Assembly (NCBI GenBank): GCA_903935355.1
Contig: CAIZRK010000040.1
Coordinates: 1 to 55,970 of the forward strand
Length of the DNA: 55,970 bases
Direction: 5' to 3'
Source of the DNA: an uncultured beta proteobacterium
GTDB taxonomy: Bacteria; Pseudomonadota; Gammaproteobacteria; Burkholderiales; Burkholderiaceae
The notes below the pieces were generated by a model. It was given only the letters and a program-made list of their open reading frames with translations. It did no database searches and was not told where the DNA came from. The first letter of the stretch is position 1; every line of letters begins with the position of its first letter. Shown here piece after piece: positions 36,786 through 44,456 of this stretch. Position numbers and translations under genes: made by a program.

Positions 36786-37568
36786 ATGAACCCTAGTTTG
36801 CCCTCAGCACCCTGCCTTGACTTAGTAATCAATGGATCCTTAGCCCAAATTACATTTAATAATCCGGCGGCACGCAATGCGTTAACTTGGCCAATGTACC
36901 AAGAGTTAAAAAATATTTGCGATAGCCTAGCGAATAATCCCAAGATACGGGTAGCTATTTTTAGAGGGTATGGAGATAAAGCCTTTGTATCTGGCAGTGA
37001 CATTGAGCAGTTTATTGATCTTCAGAAAGATCAGGCTTATGAAATTGCTGTTGATAAAATATTTCATTCTTTGCAGCACTTACCATTTCCCACGATTGCA
37101 CTCATTGAAGGCTTAGCTATTGGTAGTGGTCTGCTAATTGCTACCGCTTGCGACTTTAGAATTTCTACTCCCACCGCTCGATTTGGTATTCCTATTGCAA
37201 AAACCTTAGGTAATTGCCTATCCCCTAGTAATTTATCTTGGCTCACAGCGCACCTTGGAGTGCCTACTGTCAAGCGCATGCTTCTCTTGGGGGAGCTTTT
37301 GAATGCCTCTGAATTACTTAGCATGGGCTATCTCTATCTAGTAGCTAAGCCAGAAGATATTTCGCAAGCTACAGAAGCATTAGCAGCCAAACTTGCAGCC
37401 CTTGCGCCATTTACTCAGAAAGCGAGCAAGCTTGCTTTAGCGCGTTTAATAGAAAGTCATCTTCCTGACTGCACAATGTTAATGCGGGAGACCTATAACA
37501 GCATCGACTTTAAAGAAGGGGTTGAGGCTTTTCTTGAAGGACGACCGCCGATTTGGCTTGGTAAATAA
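36786..37568 (+). CDS. Crotonase-fold protein lacking both hydratase glutamates
   Basis: A 260-residue enoyl-CoA hydratase/isomerase-family protein. The oxyanion-hole segments are KAFVSGSDIEQFID near residue 67 and IEGLAIGSGLLIATACDFRI near residue 108. Enoyl-CoA hydratases use two glutamates, in GGGxEL and in the GxPE motif. Here the positions are Leu117 (GSGLLI) and Ile137 (FGIPIAK), so it cannot be a standard hydratase. It may be an isomerase, thioesterase or hydrolase of the crotonase fold. Start ATG 36786. It is divergent from dsbB and its neighbour. Confidence 0.82.
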   Translation: MNPSLPSAPCLDLVINGSLAQITFNNPAARNALTWPMYQELKNICDSLANNPKIRVAIFRGYGDKAFVSGSDIEQFIDLQKDQAYEIAVDKIFHSLQHLPFPTIALIEGLAIGSGLLIATACDFRISTPTARFGIPIAKTLGNCLSPSNLSWLTAHLGVPTVKRMLLLGELLNASELLSMGYLYLVAKPEDISQATEALAAKLAALAPFTQKASKLALARLIESHLPDCTMLMRETYNSIDFKEGVEAFLEGRPPIWLGK

Positions 37569-37584
37569 GCAAAGACAATGCCGT

Positions 37585-38277
37585 TTAGATAATTTCGGTT
37601 TTTAAGCTCACCAGGCCATCAATACTTCCTTCGAGAACATCACCTTTTTTAACAGGCCCCACCCCCGCAGGCGTGCCCGAAAATATGAGATCACCAGGTT
37701 CTAAAGTAAATAAGGTAGACAGATAAGCAATCGTATCCGGAATATTCCAGATTAATTGATTGAGATTTCCCTCTTGTCGCACTTCACCATTCACCACTAA
37801 TTTAATAGAGCCTTGCGTCGGGTGACCGCATTGGGTAGCTGGAGTAATGGCTGCACAAGGAGCTGATTGATCGAATGCTTTGCCAGTATCCCAAGGGCGC
37901 CCCATCTTTTTAGCCTCACCCTGCAAGTCACGGCGAGTCATATCAAGACCCACGCCATAACCATAAACATAGTCAAGCGCTTTATCAGCCAAAATATTCG
38001 CCCCACCCTGACCAATCGCTACCACCATCTCTACCTCATGATGAACATCATTAGATAGGCTTGGATATGCCATATCCCTACCATCACTCACAATGGAATT
38101 GGCGGGTTTCATAAAAAAGAATGGCGGCTCACGATCAGGATCATGCCCCATCTCACGTGCATGATCAGCATAGTTCCGCCCTACACAAAAGATGCGGTTG
38201 ACCGCAAAGCGTCGGCTATCGCCTATTACGGGCAATGAGGGAATTAAGGGTGGTTCAATCACGTAAAGAGAGCTCAT
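37585..38277 (-). CDS. Fumarylacetoacetate hydrolase family protein
   Basis: A 230-residue protein of the FAH family. IFCVGRNYADHAREMGHDPD near residue 30, PFFFMKPANSIV, HHEVEMVVAIG (metal-binding glutamates), YGYGVGLDMTRRDLQGEAKK, and DLIFSGTPAGVGPVKKGD near the C-terminus are all in the usual order. Members hydrolyse or isomerise beta-diketo acids or decarboxylate oxaloacetate using Mg2+. At this length it is nearest to FAHD1-like acylpyruvases. The stop codon of the upstream SemiSWEET gene lies beyond a 4-base overlap, suggesting a joint mRNA with it and the cytochrome gene. Confidence 0.9.
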   Translation of the reverse strand: MSSLYVIEPPLIPSLPVIGDSRRFAVNRIFCVGRNYADHAREMGHDPDREPPFFFMKPANSIVSDGRDMAYPSLSNDVHHEVEMVVAIGQGGANILADKALDYVYGYGVGLDMTRRDLQGEAKKMGRPWDTGKAFDQSAPCAAITPATQCGHPTQGSIKLVVNGEVRQEGNLNQLIWNIPDTIAYLSTLFTLEPGDLIFSGTPAGVGPVKKGDVLEGSIDGLVSLKTEII

Positions 38278-38582
38278 ATTTTCTTTTGCTTAGGGTTTTT
38301 GTTTTTGATGAAATTGCTAGTGTAGCGAATTTTTAAGATCAAGATACTGAGCGCTAATGCAAAGGTAAGCATATTAGCCAAAATCAAAGGCCACTTTTCA
38401 ATGATGAGGCCATATACCAACCATAACCCTACGCCAGCGGTAAACAGGCTATACATTCCTAAAGAAATCCCCGAAACATCACGAGTACGCCAGGACTGAA
38501 TAGCTTGCGGCAAGAATGCTAGTGTTGTCAGAAACGCAGCGCAATAACCAATAATTTCAATATGGTGGGCCTGCAAATTCAC
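38274..38582 (-). CDS. SemiSWEET / PQ-loop sugar transporter
   Basis: A 102-residue membrane protein with three helices, one PQ-loop unit. GYCAAFLTTLAFLPQAIQSW holds the conserved proline-glutamine in the first helix, then RDVSGISLGMYSLFTAGVGL and YGLIIEKWPLILANMLTFAL. Bacterial SemiSWEETs work as dimers and move sugars down gradients. Its end overlaps the FAH-family gene by 4 bases, and the cytochrome c gene lies 5 bp upstream; all three are on one strand. Confidence 0.9.
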   Translation of the reverse strand: MNLQAHHIEIIGYCAAFLTTLAFLPQAIQSWRTRDVSGISLGMYSLFTAGVGLWLVYGLIIEKWPLILANMLTFALALSILILKIRYTSNFIKNKNPKQKKI

Positions 38583-38587
38583 TTGAT

Positions 38588-38986
38588 TTAAGGTTTTTTA
38601 TTAAGGCTAGCTTTGCGTGCTTCAATTTCTTTATTAATAGCGGCTAATGTATTAGCATCTGGCGACTTCCAATTACCGCCAGAACGATTCACCATATAAA
38701 CCAAAGCATCTGAAAATCCCTCAATGCTCAAATTAGGATTACCTCCCTTTGCTGGCATCTGGCGAACTCCCACATATCCGTGCGCAGTTATTACAACCTG
38801 ACCCTCTGCAATGAGTGGCGCCCATTTAGCCTTATCACCAATCTTAGGTGAATTTAATATTCCAGTGCCATGGCAGGAAGTGCAGACTTGCTTGAAAGTA
38901 TTTTCACCAGGTTCAGCATATATTGCTGTAGAAAAAGTAGCCCCTAGAGCACAGGTAAACCAGAAGGGAAGGTATATTTTTTTCAT
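38588..38986 (-). CDS. Periplasmic c-type cytochrome (cytochrome c5-like)
   Basis: A 132-residue protein with a signal peptide (YLPFWFTCALGATFSTAIYA) and one haem site, CTSCHGTG near residue 36. The axial methionine is probably in VRQMPAKGGNPNLS near residue 80, as in cytochrome c5. It should carry electrons in the periplasm, for example to an oxidase. It is first in a three-gene run with a SemiSWEET and an FAH-family gene, although no functional link is evident. Confidence 0.9.
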   Translation of the reverse strand: MKKIYLPFWFTCALGATFSTAIYAEPGENTFKQVCTSCHGTGILNSPKIGDKAKWAPLIAEGQVVITAHGYVGVRQMPAKGGNPNLSIEGFSDALVYMVNRSGGNWKSPDANTLAAINKEIEARKASLNKKP

Positions 38987-39050
38987 GGAAGTAAGTTGGT
39001 TAATTATGTCAATAATAATAATTTATCCCAATTCTGAAAAAAGGGTTAAA

Positions 39051-39071
39051 AACCCCAAAAAAACAGGGGTT
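39051..39071 (-). terminator. Terminator after feoB
   Basis: AACCCC / GGGGTT around a T-rich loop (minus strand), followed by TTTAACCCTTTTTT, nine bases past the feoB stop. Confidence 0.72.
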
Positions 39072-39079
39072 GCAATCGT

Positions 39080-40993
39080 TTAGGCTAAGCCAAAGTAGCT
39101 AGCGATGCGATATGTGGCAAAGGAGCTTAGATAAGCCAAACCAAATAAATAACTCAACATGATGATAGGAATGTTCCAGCCACCGGTTTCTCTCTTAACG
39201 GCAGCTATGGTAGACAAGCACTGGGGTGCAAATACAAACCACGCTAATAATGACAAGGCAGTAGCTAAGCTCCAACTTGCAGAAATCAATGGGACCAGCG
39301 CTTCTGCTGCATACCCACTTGAACTAGAAAGTGCATACACCGTTGCCAAAGAACTCACTACCACTTCACGAGCAGCCATTCCTGGCACAAGGGCAATGCT
39401 AATTTGCCAATTAAATCCTATGGGTTCAAATACTACAGCTAAGGCTTGACCCAACATCCCGGCAATACTGTATTGAATAGGTGCACCAGTAGCATTTTCA
39501 GGGGGCAATGGAAAGCTAGAGATCGCCCATAAGCAAATCGTCATAATGAGAATAATGCCGCCAACCCGACGCAAAAAGATCTCAGCACGCTGCCATAAAC
39601 CAATAGCTAAGTTTCCTAAGCGTGGCATGTGATAACTAGGCAACTCCATCATCAGAGCATTGATCTTAAATTTTTCACTAGTAAAGTGCTTTAAAACCCA
39701 AGCTACGCCCATTGCCCCGCAAATTCCAGCTACATATAACAAAAATAGTACAAGCCCCTGTAAATCTAAACCAGCCCATAATTTTTTCTCCGGAATAAAT
39801 GCAGAAATCAGCAGTGCATAAACCGGCAAACGGGCTGAACAAGTCATCATTGGTGCAATCAAAATTGTCACCAAGCGATCACGCGCATTGCAGATGCTAC
39901 GGGTAGCCATGATTCCTGGAATCGCACAGGCAAAGCTTGATAAGAGTGGAATAAAAGAGCGGCCCGAGAGTCCTACCTTAGCCATCGAACGATCTAAGAG
40001 ATAAGCCGCACGAGGTAAGTAACCAGACTCCTCCAAAATCAATATGAAGAAATACAGAATTAAAATCTGTGGCAAGAAAATTAACACCCCTCCTGCACCT
40101 GCCAGAATGCCATTAATTAAGAGACTTCGAATCCAGTTATGAGGAAGCCATTCTGTAAGGAGTGATCCAAGCCACTCTACGCTTACTTTAATAGCATCCA
40201 TTGGCATGGTAGCCCAACTAAAAACTGCCTGAAAAATAAAGAAGAGTAAGACAGCCAAAATCAAGGGGCCCAATAAGGGATGTAGTAATACTGAATCTAA
40301 GCGATCGCTGATACGATCAGGAATAATTTGATCTAAGTCTAGGTTTTGTAAGATTCGATGTACTGCAATATTATCTAATTCAGAATGAGTAGAGTGATCA
40401 ACTGAAGTTTCTATGCCCTCATCATCAGTATTTTTATGAAGGGCACCCAAATGACGCCAATCGAGCTGCGTAAGATAGTCTTTTAGTAAATTAGCACCAT
40501 CAGTCTTAATTCCAATGGTGCTAATTACTGGTAAGCCCAATTCTTTTGATAAGGCAATCGGATCAATATGAAGACCATGACGTTGAGCTACATCCACCAT
40601 ATTGAGAACTACTACACAGGGCAAACCCAAACGCTTAGCAGCTAATACCAGCCGTAGATTACGTCTAAGATTCATTGCATTTAGAACACATAAAACAAGA
40701 TCTGGGCGTTTTTCACCTGCCGCTATGCCATGCAATACATTACAAGTCACCCGCTCATCCAAAGAACGCGGATAAAGACTATAGGCACCAGGTAAATCTA
40801 ATATTCGAATTGCTTTACCTGAGCTAAGAACCAAGCGCCCTTCTTTTCTCTCGACTGTCACACCAGAGTAATTAGCTACTTTTTGACGACTACCGGTAAG
40901 TAAGTTAAAAAGCGCAGTTTTGCCACAATTTGGATTACCTAATAAGGCAATTAGCGGTTCGCTTGAATAAAAATAAATCTTTGTTGCTGACAT
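39080..40993 (-). CDS. feoB: Ferrous iron transport protein B (FeoB)
   Basis: A 637-residue GTPase-permease for Fe2+. The G1 motif is LLGNPNCGKTALFNLLTGS near residue 18, followed by NYSGVTVERKEG (switch I), LDLPGAYSLYPRSLDE (G3) and LNMVDVAQ (G4). A membrane part of about eight to ten helices follows, with two Gate repeats: FIPLLSSFACAIPGIMATRS and VPGMAAREVVVSSLATVYAL. It is shorter than E. coli FeoB (773) as in many betaproteobacteria. feoA ends 2 bp upstream of its start. No feoC is present. A Fur box controls the operon from the feoA promoter. Confidence 0.95.
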   Translation of the reverse strand: MSATKIYFYSSEPLIALLGNPNCGKTALFNLLTGSRQKVANYSGVTVERKEGRLVLSSGKAIRILDLPGAYSLYPRSLDERVTCNVLHGIAAGEKRPDLVLCVLNAMNLRRNLRLVLAAKRLGLPCVVVLNMVDVAQRHGLHIDPIALSKELGLPVISTIGIKTDGANLLKDYLTQLDWRHLGALHKNTDDEGIETSVDHSTHSELDNIAVHRILQNLDLDQIIPDRISDRLDSVLLHPLLGPLILAVLLFFIFQAVFSWATMPMDAIKVSVEWLGSLLTEWLPHNWIRSLLINGILAGAGGVLIFLPQILILYFFILILEESGYLPRAAYLLDRSMAKVGLSGRSFIPLLSSFACAIPGIMATRSICNARDRLVTILIAPMMTCSARLPVYALLISAFIPEKKLWAGLDLQGLVLFLLYVAGICGAMGVAWVLKHFTSEKFKINALMMELPSYHMPRLGNLAIGLWQRAEIFLRRVGGIILIMTICLWAISSFPLPPENATGAPIQYSIAGMLGQALAVVFEPIGFNWQISIALVPGMAAREVVVSSLATVYALSSSSGYAAEALVPLISASWSLATALSLLAWFVFAPQCLSTIAAVKRETGGWNIPIIMLSYLFGLAYLSSFATYRIASYFGLA

Positions 40994-40995
40994 TG

Positions 40996-41232
40996 CTAAA
41001 TGGATTCCAATTCGATCATATGCGCTTCAGACTCACGCAAAGCAAATGTGGAAGATCCAACCCTAACCAAAATAGGTCCGTGACCTAGTAAGCCCTTACG
41101 AAGTACAGTAACCAATTCACCAGGCAAAAATCCAATATCCTCTAACTGGCCATGGGCATCTTGATAATCATCTGCAACTGCTACCATTTTTACTCGAGCC
41201 TGTATTCCAGGGGGAATTTGATCTAATTTCAT
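40996..41232 (-). CDS. feoA: Ferrous iron transport protein A (FeoA)
   Basis: A 78-residue SH3-like protein of the FeoA family: LDQIPPGIQARVKMVAVADD, then LEDIGFLPGELVTVLRKGLL and GSSTFALRESEAHMIEL. FeoA is needed for FeoB-mediated iron uptake. It is first in the feoAB operon, with 2 bp to feoB. The region before the start holds a Fur box and a -10 hexamer. No purine-rich Shine-Dalgarno sequence precedes ATG 41232. Confidence 0.92.
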   Translation of the reverse strand: MKLDQIPPGIQARVKMVAVADDYQDAHGQLEDIGFLPGELVTVLRKGLLGHGPILVRVGSSTFALRESEAHMIELESI

Positions 41233-41270
41233 TAATGGAGGCGCATGATGGCTTTAATGGGTATCAGTAC

Positions 41271-41298
41271 ATTATATCTCTATTGAGAATCAATATCA
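41271..41298 (-). promoter_or_regulatory. Fur box and -10 element of the feoAB promoter
   Basis: On the minus strand TGATATTGATTCTCA (41298-41284) matches the Fur 7-1-7 consensus TGATAATnATTATCA at 12 of 14 defined positions. A perfect -10 hexamer TATAAT lies at 41276-41271, so bound Fur would cover the -35 area. This predicts repression of feoAB by iron-loaded Fur. The match is read directly; Fur control is inferred. Confidence 0.85.
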
Positions 41299-41426
41299 TT
41301 TGTCTCAAGAGATGATCGCCTAAAGTCTAAATCTCTATTAATTTTTTGTCTGCCAGACTAAAAGTCTTAATACCTTCAAAACAAATATAAAGCTGAGATA
41401 CAAATTTTAGGATAGCACTCAGTAAT

Positions 41427-41942
41427 TTAAGCCTGAAGCTGATCTATTGGAATATACAAAGCCTGCATTTTACCAAGTAATTCTATCAAAATCAGAGCTC
41501 GAGTTTGACCATTATCCGAACTACTCATTTTCTGGAAATACCCACTAAGCCCAGCAAAAGGACCGCTTTTAATTTCTACGTTTTGTCCCATAGTAAAAAG
41601 TGCACGCCTAGAAGATTGATGATCAGAGACCTGATCACTAGCTTGCATATTGCGCAGTAAATCGATCAGCTCGTTAGTCACTACAACGGGTTCGGTACAG
41701 GCTCCAAAGCGCAATAAATGGCTTACTCCTCGAGTCGATCGCACTGCAGCCCAGTTAGCCATTTGAGTGGCCCTAACGAAGAGATATCTAGCAAACAGGG
41801 GCTCAGATGAAAGTATTAATTTACCGCGTAATGAGCGCTCTACTTCACACATTGGTAAAAACACCTCAAAACCCTGCGCTATGAGGTTTTCTTGAGCGCG
41901 GATTTCTGAACGAGGTTTAGTGTAAGCAACATGCCAAGTCAT
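41427..41942 (-). CDS. rfaH: NusG-paralogue antiterminator RfaH-like
   Basis: A 171-residue protein with a NusG N-terminal domain (MTWHVAYTKPRSEIRAQENL, FEVFLPMCEVERSLRGKLIL, EPLFARYLFVRA) and a KOW-containing C-terminus (KSGPFAGLSGYFQKM). The sequence is RfaH-like rather than NusG: it is not next to secE or rplK, and WHVAYTKPRSE is the RfaH/UpxY form. RfaH follows RNA polymerase past polar sites in long operons. The start ATG 41942 (MTWHVAYT) is the family start; an open frame continues to 41966. No polysaccharide cluster is in the window. Confidence 0.85.
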   Translation of the reverse strand: MTWHVAYTKPRSEIRAQENLIAQGFEVFLPMCEVERSLRGKLILSSEPLFARYLFVRATQMANWAAVRSTRGVSHLLRFGACTEPVVVTNELIDLLRNMQASDQVSDHQSSRRALFTMGQNVEIKSGPFAGLSGYFQKMSSSDNGQTRALILIELLGKMQALYIPIDQLQA

Positions 41943-41969
41943 CAAAAGATCTCTCTGTATTACCACTTA

Positions 41970-42050
41970 CTACCGTCTGGTTAAACTAAGCGCGCTACCA
42001 AAAAACTCAAGATGTGTAACTACTGCATGGCTGCCACGTTGAACTTTCAT
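41970..42050 (-). CDS. Possible 26-residue leader peptide before rfaH
   Basis: An ORF of 26 codons starting at ATG 42050, preceded by AAGGTGG at good spacing, ending 28 bp before the rfaH start. The product (MKVQRGSHAVVTHLEFFG and so on) is not recognised and could be noise or a remnant. It lies in the 155-bp gap between the ModE-like gene and rfaH. Confidence 0.25.
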   Translation of the reverse strand: MKVQRGSHAVVTHLEFFGSALSLTRR

Positions 42051-42096
42051 TATGCCACCTTAGCCCCCACCCCAAGCATGCCTCTAATGACCCATC

Positions 42097-43125
42097 TCAC
42101 GACAACCATCCTGCTATCTGTTTTCTTGAGCCAATCGGCTTATATCCTGGTAATTCTTTGCAAAGGAGACGAATCTTACGAATGAGTTTAGCGAAATCTC
42201 TATTTGCAGCTAAATCCTCTCCTACTGCTAGATAAAAGATCTCATCCTTTAAGTGAATAAAATCTAAGCTATTTTCAATCGCAATACTTTTAACTCCCAT
42301 TCCTGCATCGGCTTTTTTAGCCAATATAGACATTGCAATCGCGGAGTGCGTAAATTCTTCTTGCTCATACCCCCTAATGCGGCTGCTATTAATTCCCTCT
42401 TTGTTCAAAATGGTATCTAATAAAAGCCGAGTGCCAGAACCCTTTTGTCGATTTATAAAACGGATTTTAGGTCTTACTAAATCTTTAACACTCATGATAT
42501 TTAATGGATTGCCTTTAGCAATCATCAGACCCTGAATTCTCTTCATTACAGGAAATATTTGCATGCCTTCCTTTTGCAAGCGCCTAGCAATGACTTGAGA
42601 GCTTTGTTGATCAGATACATGAAACCCTGCTATTTCAACTTCATAGTTGAGAAGCCTTTCTAAAGCCTCTCCAGAACCTGCAGTAATCAATTCAAAACCA
42701 CCAACATCTATGACCGCTTTTTGAATAATCGGATCGCTACTACTCGCAAAACGCCATTGCTTTTTTGCCTTCACTCTAAACTGTGCAAAGCCTTCTTCTA
42801 GGTGTAATAGACTGCTTTGACCTAGGCGCATCGTCTTTTGATCAAAGTCATCAATAAATTGAATTAAGTACTTAGCGTATTCAGATAACTGCGAGCCATG
42901 TCCTCTGACGCGATCCATAAGCTTAAAGCCAAGAGCCTCTTCAACTTCATTCAACTTTTGCCATACGTTTCTATAAGATAGGCCCATTTTTTTACAGGCA
43001 GATACCAAAGTTTTGCCATGATCAATATCCTTTAATAGGCATGTTAACCATACTAAATCGACAATTGCAGGGTTTTTGGTATTTTTATTACCAAAAATAA
43101 GGGTGGGTCTAATCTGAATTCTCAT
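42097..43125 (-). CDS. ModE-like regulator with periplasmic-binding-type sensor domain
   Basis: A 342-residue protein. The N-terminal part (about residues 15-75) is a ModE-type winged helix: LVWLTCLLKDIDHGKTLVSA, then CKKMGLSYRNVWQKLNEVEE and LGFKLMDRVRGHGS. The rest (about residues 100-340) is a periplasmic-binding-protein-like domain without a signal peptide, with INRQKGSGTRLLLDTIL and GMGVKSIAIENSLDF. This architecture (ModE HTH plus COG1910) senses molybdate, tungstate or a related ligand. ATG 43125 is the start; upstream frame is not conserved-looking. It is divergent from tupA, 73 bp apart, with candidate operator half-sites between them. Confidence 0.85.
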   Translation of the reverse strand: MRIQIRPTLIFGNKNTKNPAIVDLVWLTCLLKDIDHGKTLVSACKKMGLSYRNVWQKLNEVEEALGFKLMDRVRGHGSQLSEYAKYLIQFIDDFDQKTMRLGQSSLLHLEEGFAQFRVKAKKQWRFASSSDPIIQKAVIDVGGFELITAGSGEALERLLNYEVEIAGFHVSDQQSSQVIARRLQKEGMQIFPVMKRIQGLMIAKGNPLNIMSVKDLVRPKIRFINRQKGSGTRLLLDTILNKEGINSSRIRGYEQEEFTHSAIAMSILAKKADAGMGVKSIAIENSLDFIHLKDEIFYLAVGEDLAANRDFAKLIRKIRLLCKELPGYKPIGSRKQIAGWLS

Positions 43126-43160
43126 ATGTAATTTTTTGCATATTGATGTTTTGTAATATG
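43123..43160. promoter_or_regulatory. Three 16-bp-spaced half-sites, candidate ModE-like operator
   Basis: CATATG at 43123, CATATT at 43139 and AATATG at 43155 start exactly 16 bp apart. The last two form an inverted repeat with 6-bp arms and a 10-bp centre. The first covers the regulator's own start codon; the last overlaps the -35 of tupA. This spacing fits a dimer bound on successive helical turns. Binding is inferred. Confidence 0.5.
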
Positions 43161-43179
43161 ACAAATACTAACTTAAAAT
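43151..43179 (+). promoter_or_regulatory. tupA promoter
   Basis: -35 TTGTAA at 43151-43156, 17-bp spacer, and -10 TAAAAT at 43174-43179, 19 bp before the tupA start. The AATATG half-site at 43155 lies within it, so a regulator bound there would repress tupA. Confidence 0.6.
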
Positions 43180-43198
43180 ACAGGAGACACAAAAGATC

Positions 43199-44023
43199 AT
43201 GAAATTCTCATTTAATCGCTTCTTTGCCATTGCCCTAGCTTCGATCAGCCTTTTAGCAAACTCAAGCTATGCCCAAGAAAAAAGCATCGTAGTTTCCTCA
43301 ACCACCTCAACTGAACAATCTGGCTTATTTGGTTTCATGTTTCCTATCTTTAAAATGAAATCAGGTATTGATGTGAAGGTGGTTGCGGTTGGAACGGGTC
43401 AAGCTTTAGATATTGGCCGACGTGGTGATGTAGATGTGGTGTTTGTGCACGACAAGCCTGCAGAAGAGAAATTTGTTAGTGAAGGCTATGCAACCCAACG
43501 TAATGAAGTAATGTACAACGATTTTGTATTGATCGGGCCCAAGTCTGATCCAGCCAAAATTGCTGGTGGTAAAGATATTCAAGTAGCGTTTCAGAAAATT
43601 TCTGTAGCGCAAGCTCCTTTTGTTTCGCGAGGAGATAAAAGTGGAACCCATGCTGCTGAACTACGCTATTGGAAAAGTGCTGGCATACCTGTCCCTTCTA
43701 GCTCCATTTGGTATAAAGAGACTGGCTCTGGCATGGGACCCGCATTAAATACCGCCTCGGCAATGAATGGCTACATTCTGTCCGATCGCGCTACCTGGCT
43801 CACCTTTAAAAATCGTGGTGACTTAACAATTTTAGTGCAAGGTGATCCCAAACTCTTTAATCAGTACGGAGTAATGCTTGTTAACCCAGCTAAATTTCCG
43901 CACGTTAAAAAAGCGGAAGGTCAAGCCTTTATTGATTGGATAACATCTAAAAACGGACAGGATGTAATAGCTAGCTATCAAATTGGTGGCGAGCAACTCT
44001 TCTTTCCTAATGCCAAGAAATAA
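43199..44023 (+). CDS. tupA: Tungstate-binding protein TupA
   Basis: A 274-residue secreted protein with a signal peptide (FFAIALASISLLANSSYA, cleaved before QEKS). IVVSSTTSTEQSGLFGFMFP carries the serine/threonine-rich anion-binding motif of TupA, followed by VVAVGTGQALDIGRRGDVDV, VHDKPAEEKFV, SRGDKSGTHAAELRYWKSAG and MGPALNTASAMNGYILSDRAT. TupA binds tungstate (sometimes molybdate) for an ABC importer. Start ATG 43199, with AGGAG upstream. It is divergent from the ModE-like gene. The permease and ATPase genes usual next to tupA are missing; instead a chimeric remnant follows two bases later. Confidence 0.9.
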   Translation: MKFSFNRFFAIALASISLLANSSYAQEKSIVVSSTTSTEQSGLFGFMFPIFKMKSGIDVKVVAVGTGQALDIGRRGDVDVVFVHDKPAEEKFVSEGYATQRNEVMYNDFVLIGPKSDPAKIAGGKDIQVAFQKISVAQAPFVSRGDKSGTHAAELRYWKSAGIPVPSSSIWYKETGSGMGPALNTASAMNGYILSDRATWLTFKNRGDLTILVQGDPKLFNQYGVMLVNPAKFPHVKKAEGQAFIDWITSKNGQDVIASYQIGGEQLFFPNAKK

Positions 44024-44025
44024 TA

Positions 44026-44350
44026 ATGCATAAGATATTTATTGCGAGTGCCGTTCTTTGTTCTCTTTTACTGGGAATTAGCATGCAAACCTCGAACGCA
44101 CAATCACCAACCCCAAAGATCGAAGCTACCTATGGCCTTGGTACTAAGAATTTTAAATTGGCAACGGGTAGCCCAGGTGAACTTGGATTATTACAAGTAT
44201 TAGGAGAATGTGAAATTAGATATTGGGGGTGGATATATTGTGACTGCCTCAATTACTAATGAAGCAGTTGATGAACTTAATCTCAAAGTCGGCGATCAAG
44301 CTTGGTCTGTCATTAAAGCCTCTGATGTCATGGTCGCAAAAAGCGCCTAA
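44026..44350 (+). pseudogene. Deletion chimera: binding-protein start joined to a Mop/TOBE domain
   Basis: From ATG 44026 the frame encodes a signal peptide (IASAVLCSLLLGISMQTSNA) and the start of a second TupA-like binding protein, YGLGTKNFKLATGSPGELGL. It is lost near 44205-44215 and stops at 44257. From about 44206 a second frame encodes a Mop/TOBE oxyanion-binding domain without its start: VKLDIGGGYIVTASITNEAV, then LKVGDQAWSVIKASDVMVAK, ending at TAA 44350. The two parts are out of frame. The simplest reading is that a deletion removed most of the second binding protein and whatever lay between it and the Mop domain, which may have included the permease and ATPase genes. Both halves are conserved, so loss may be recent. 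Confidence 0.85.
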
Positions 44351-44393
44351 GCACTGTTGTATATACTGCTACCCTGCTTTCTTCCTACTCATT

Positions 44394-44421
44394 AATAAGG
44401 CCCGCAATTGCGGGCCTTATT
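44394..44421. terminator. Strong terminator after the tup locus
   Basis: AATAAGGCCCGC / GCGGGCCTTATT, perfect 12-bp arms with an AATT loop, followed by TTTTA on the plus strand. On the minus strand the first arm supplies a short run of T only, so it mainly ends plus-strand transcripts; the convergent gene at 44457 may also use it. Confidence 0.9.
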
Positions 44422-44456
44422 TTTATACCAGTCATGCTTCAATCTTTAATGACAAA

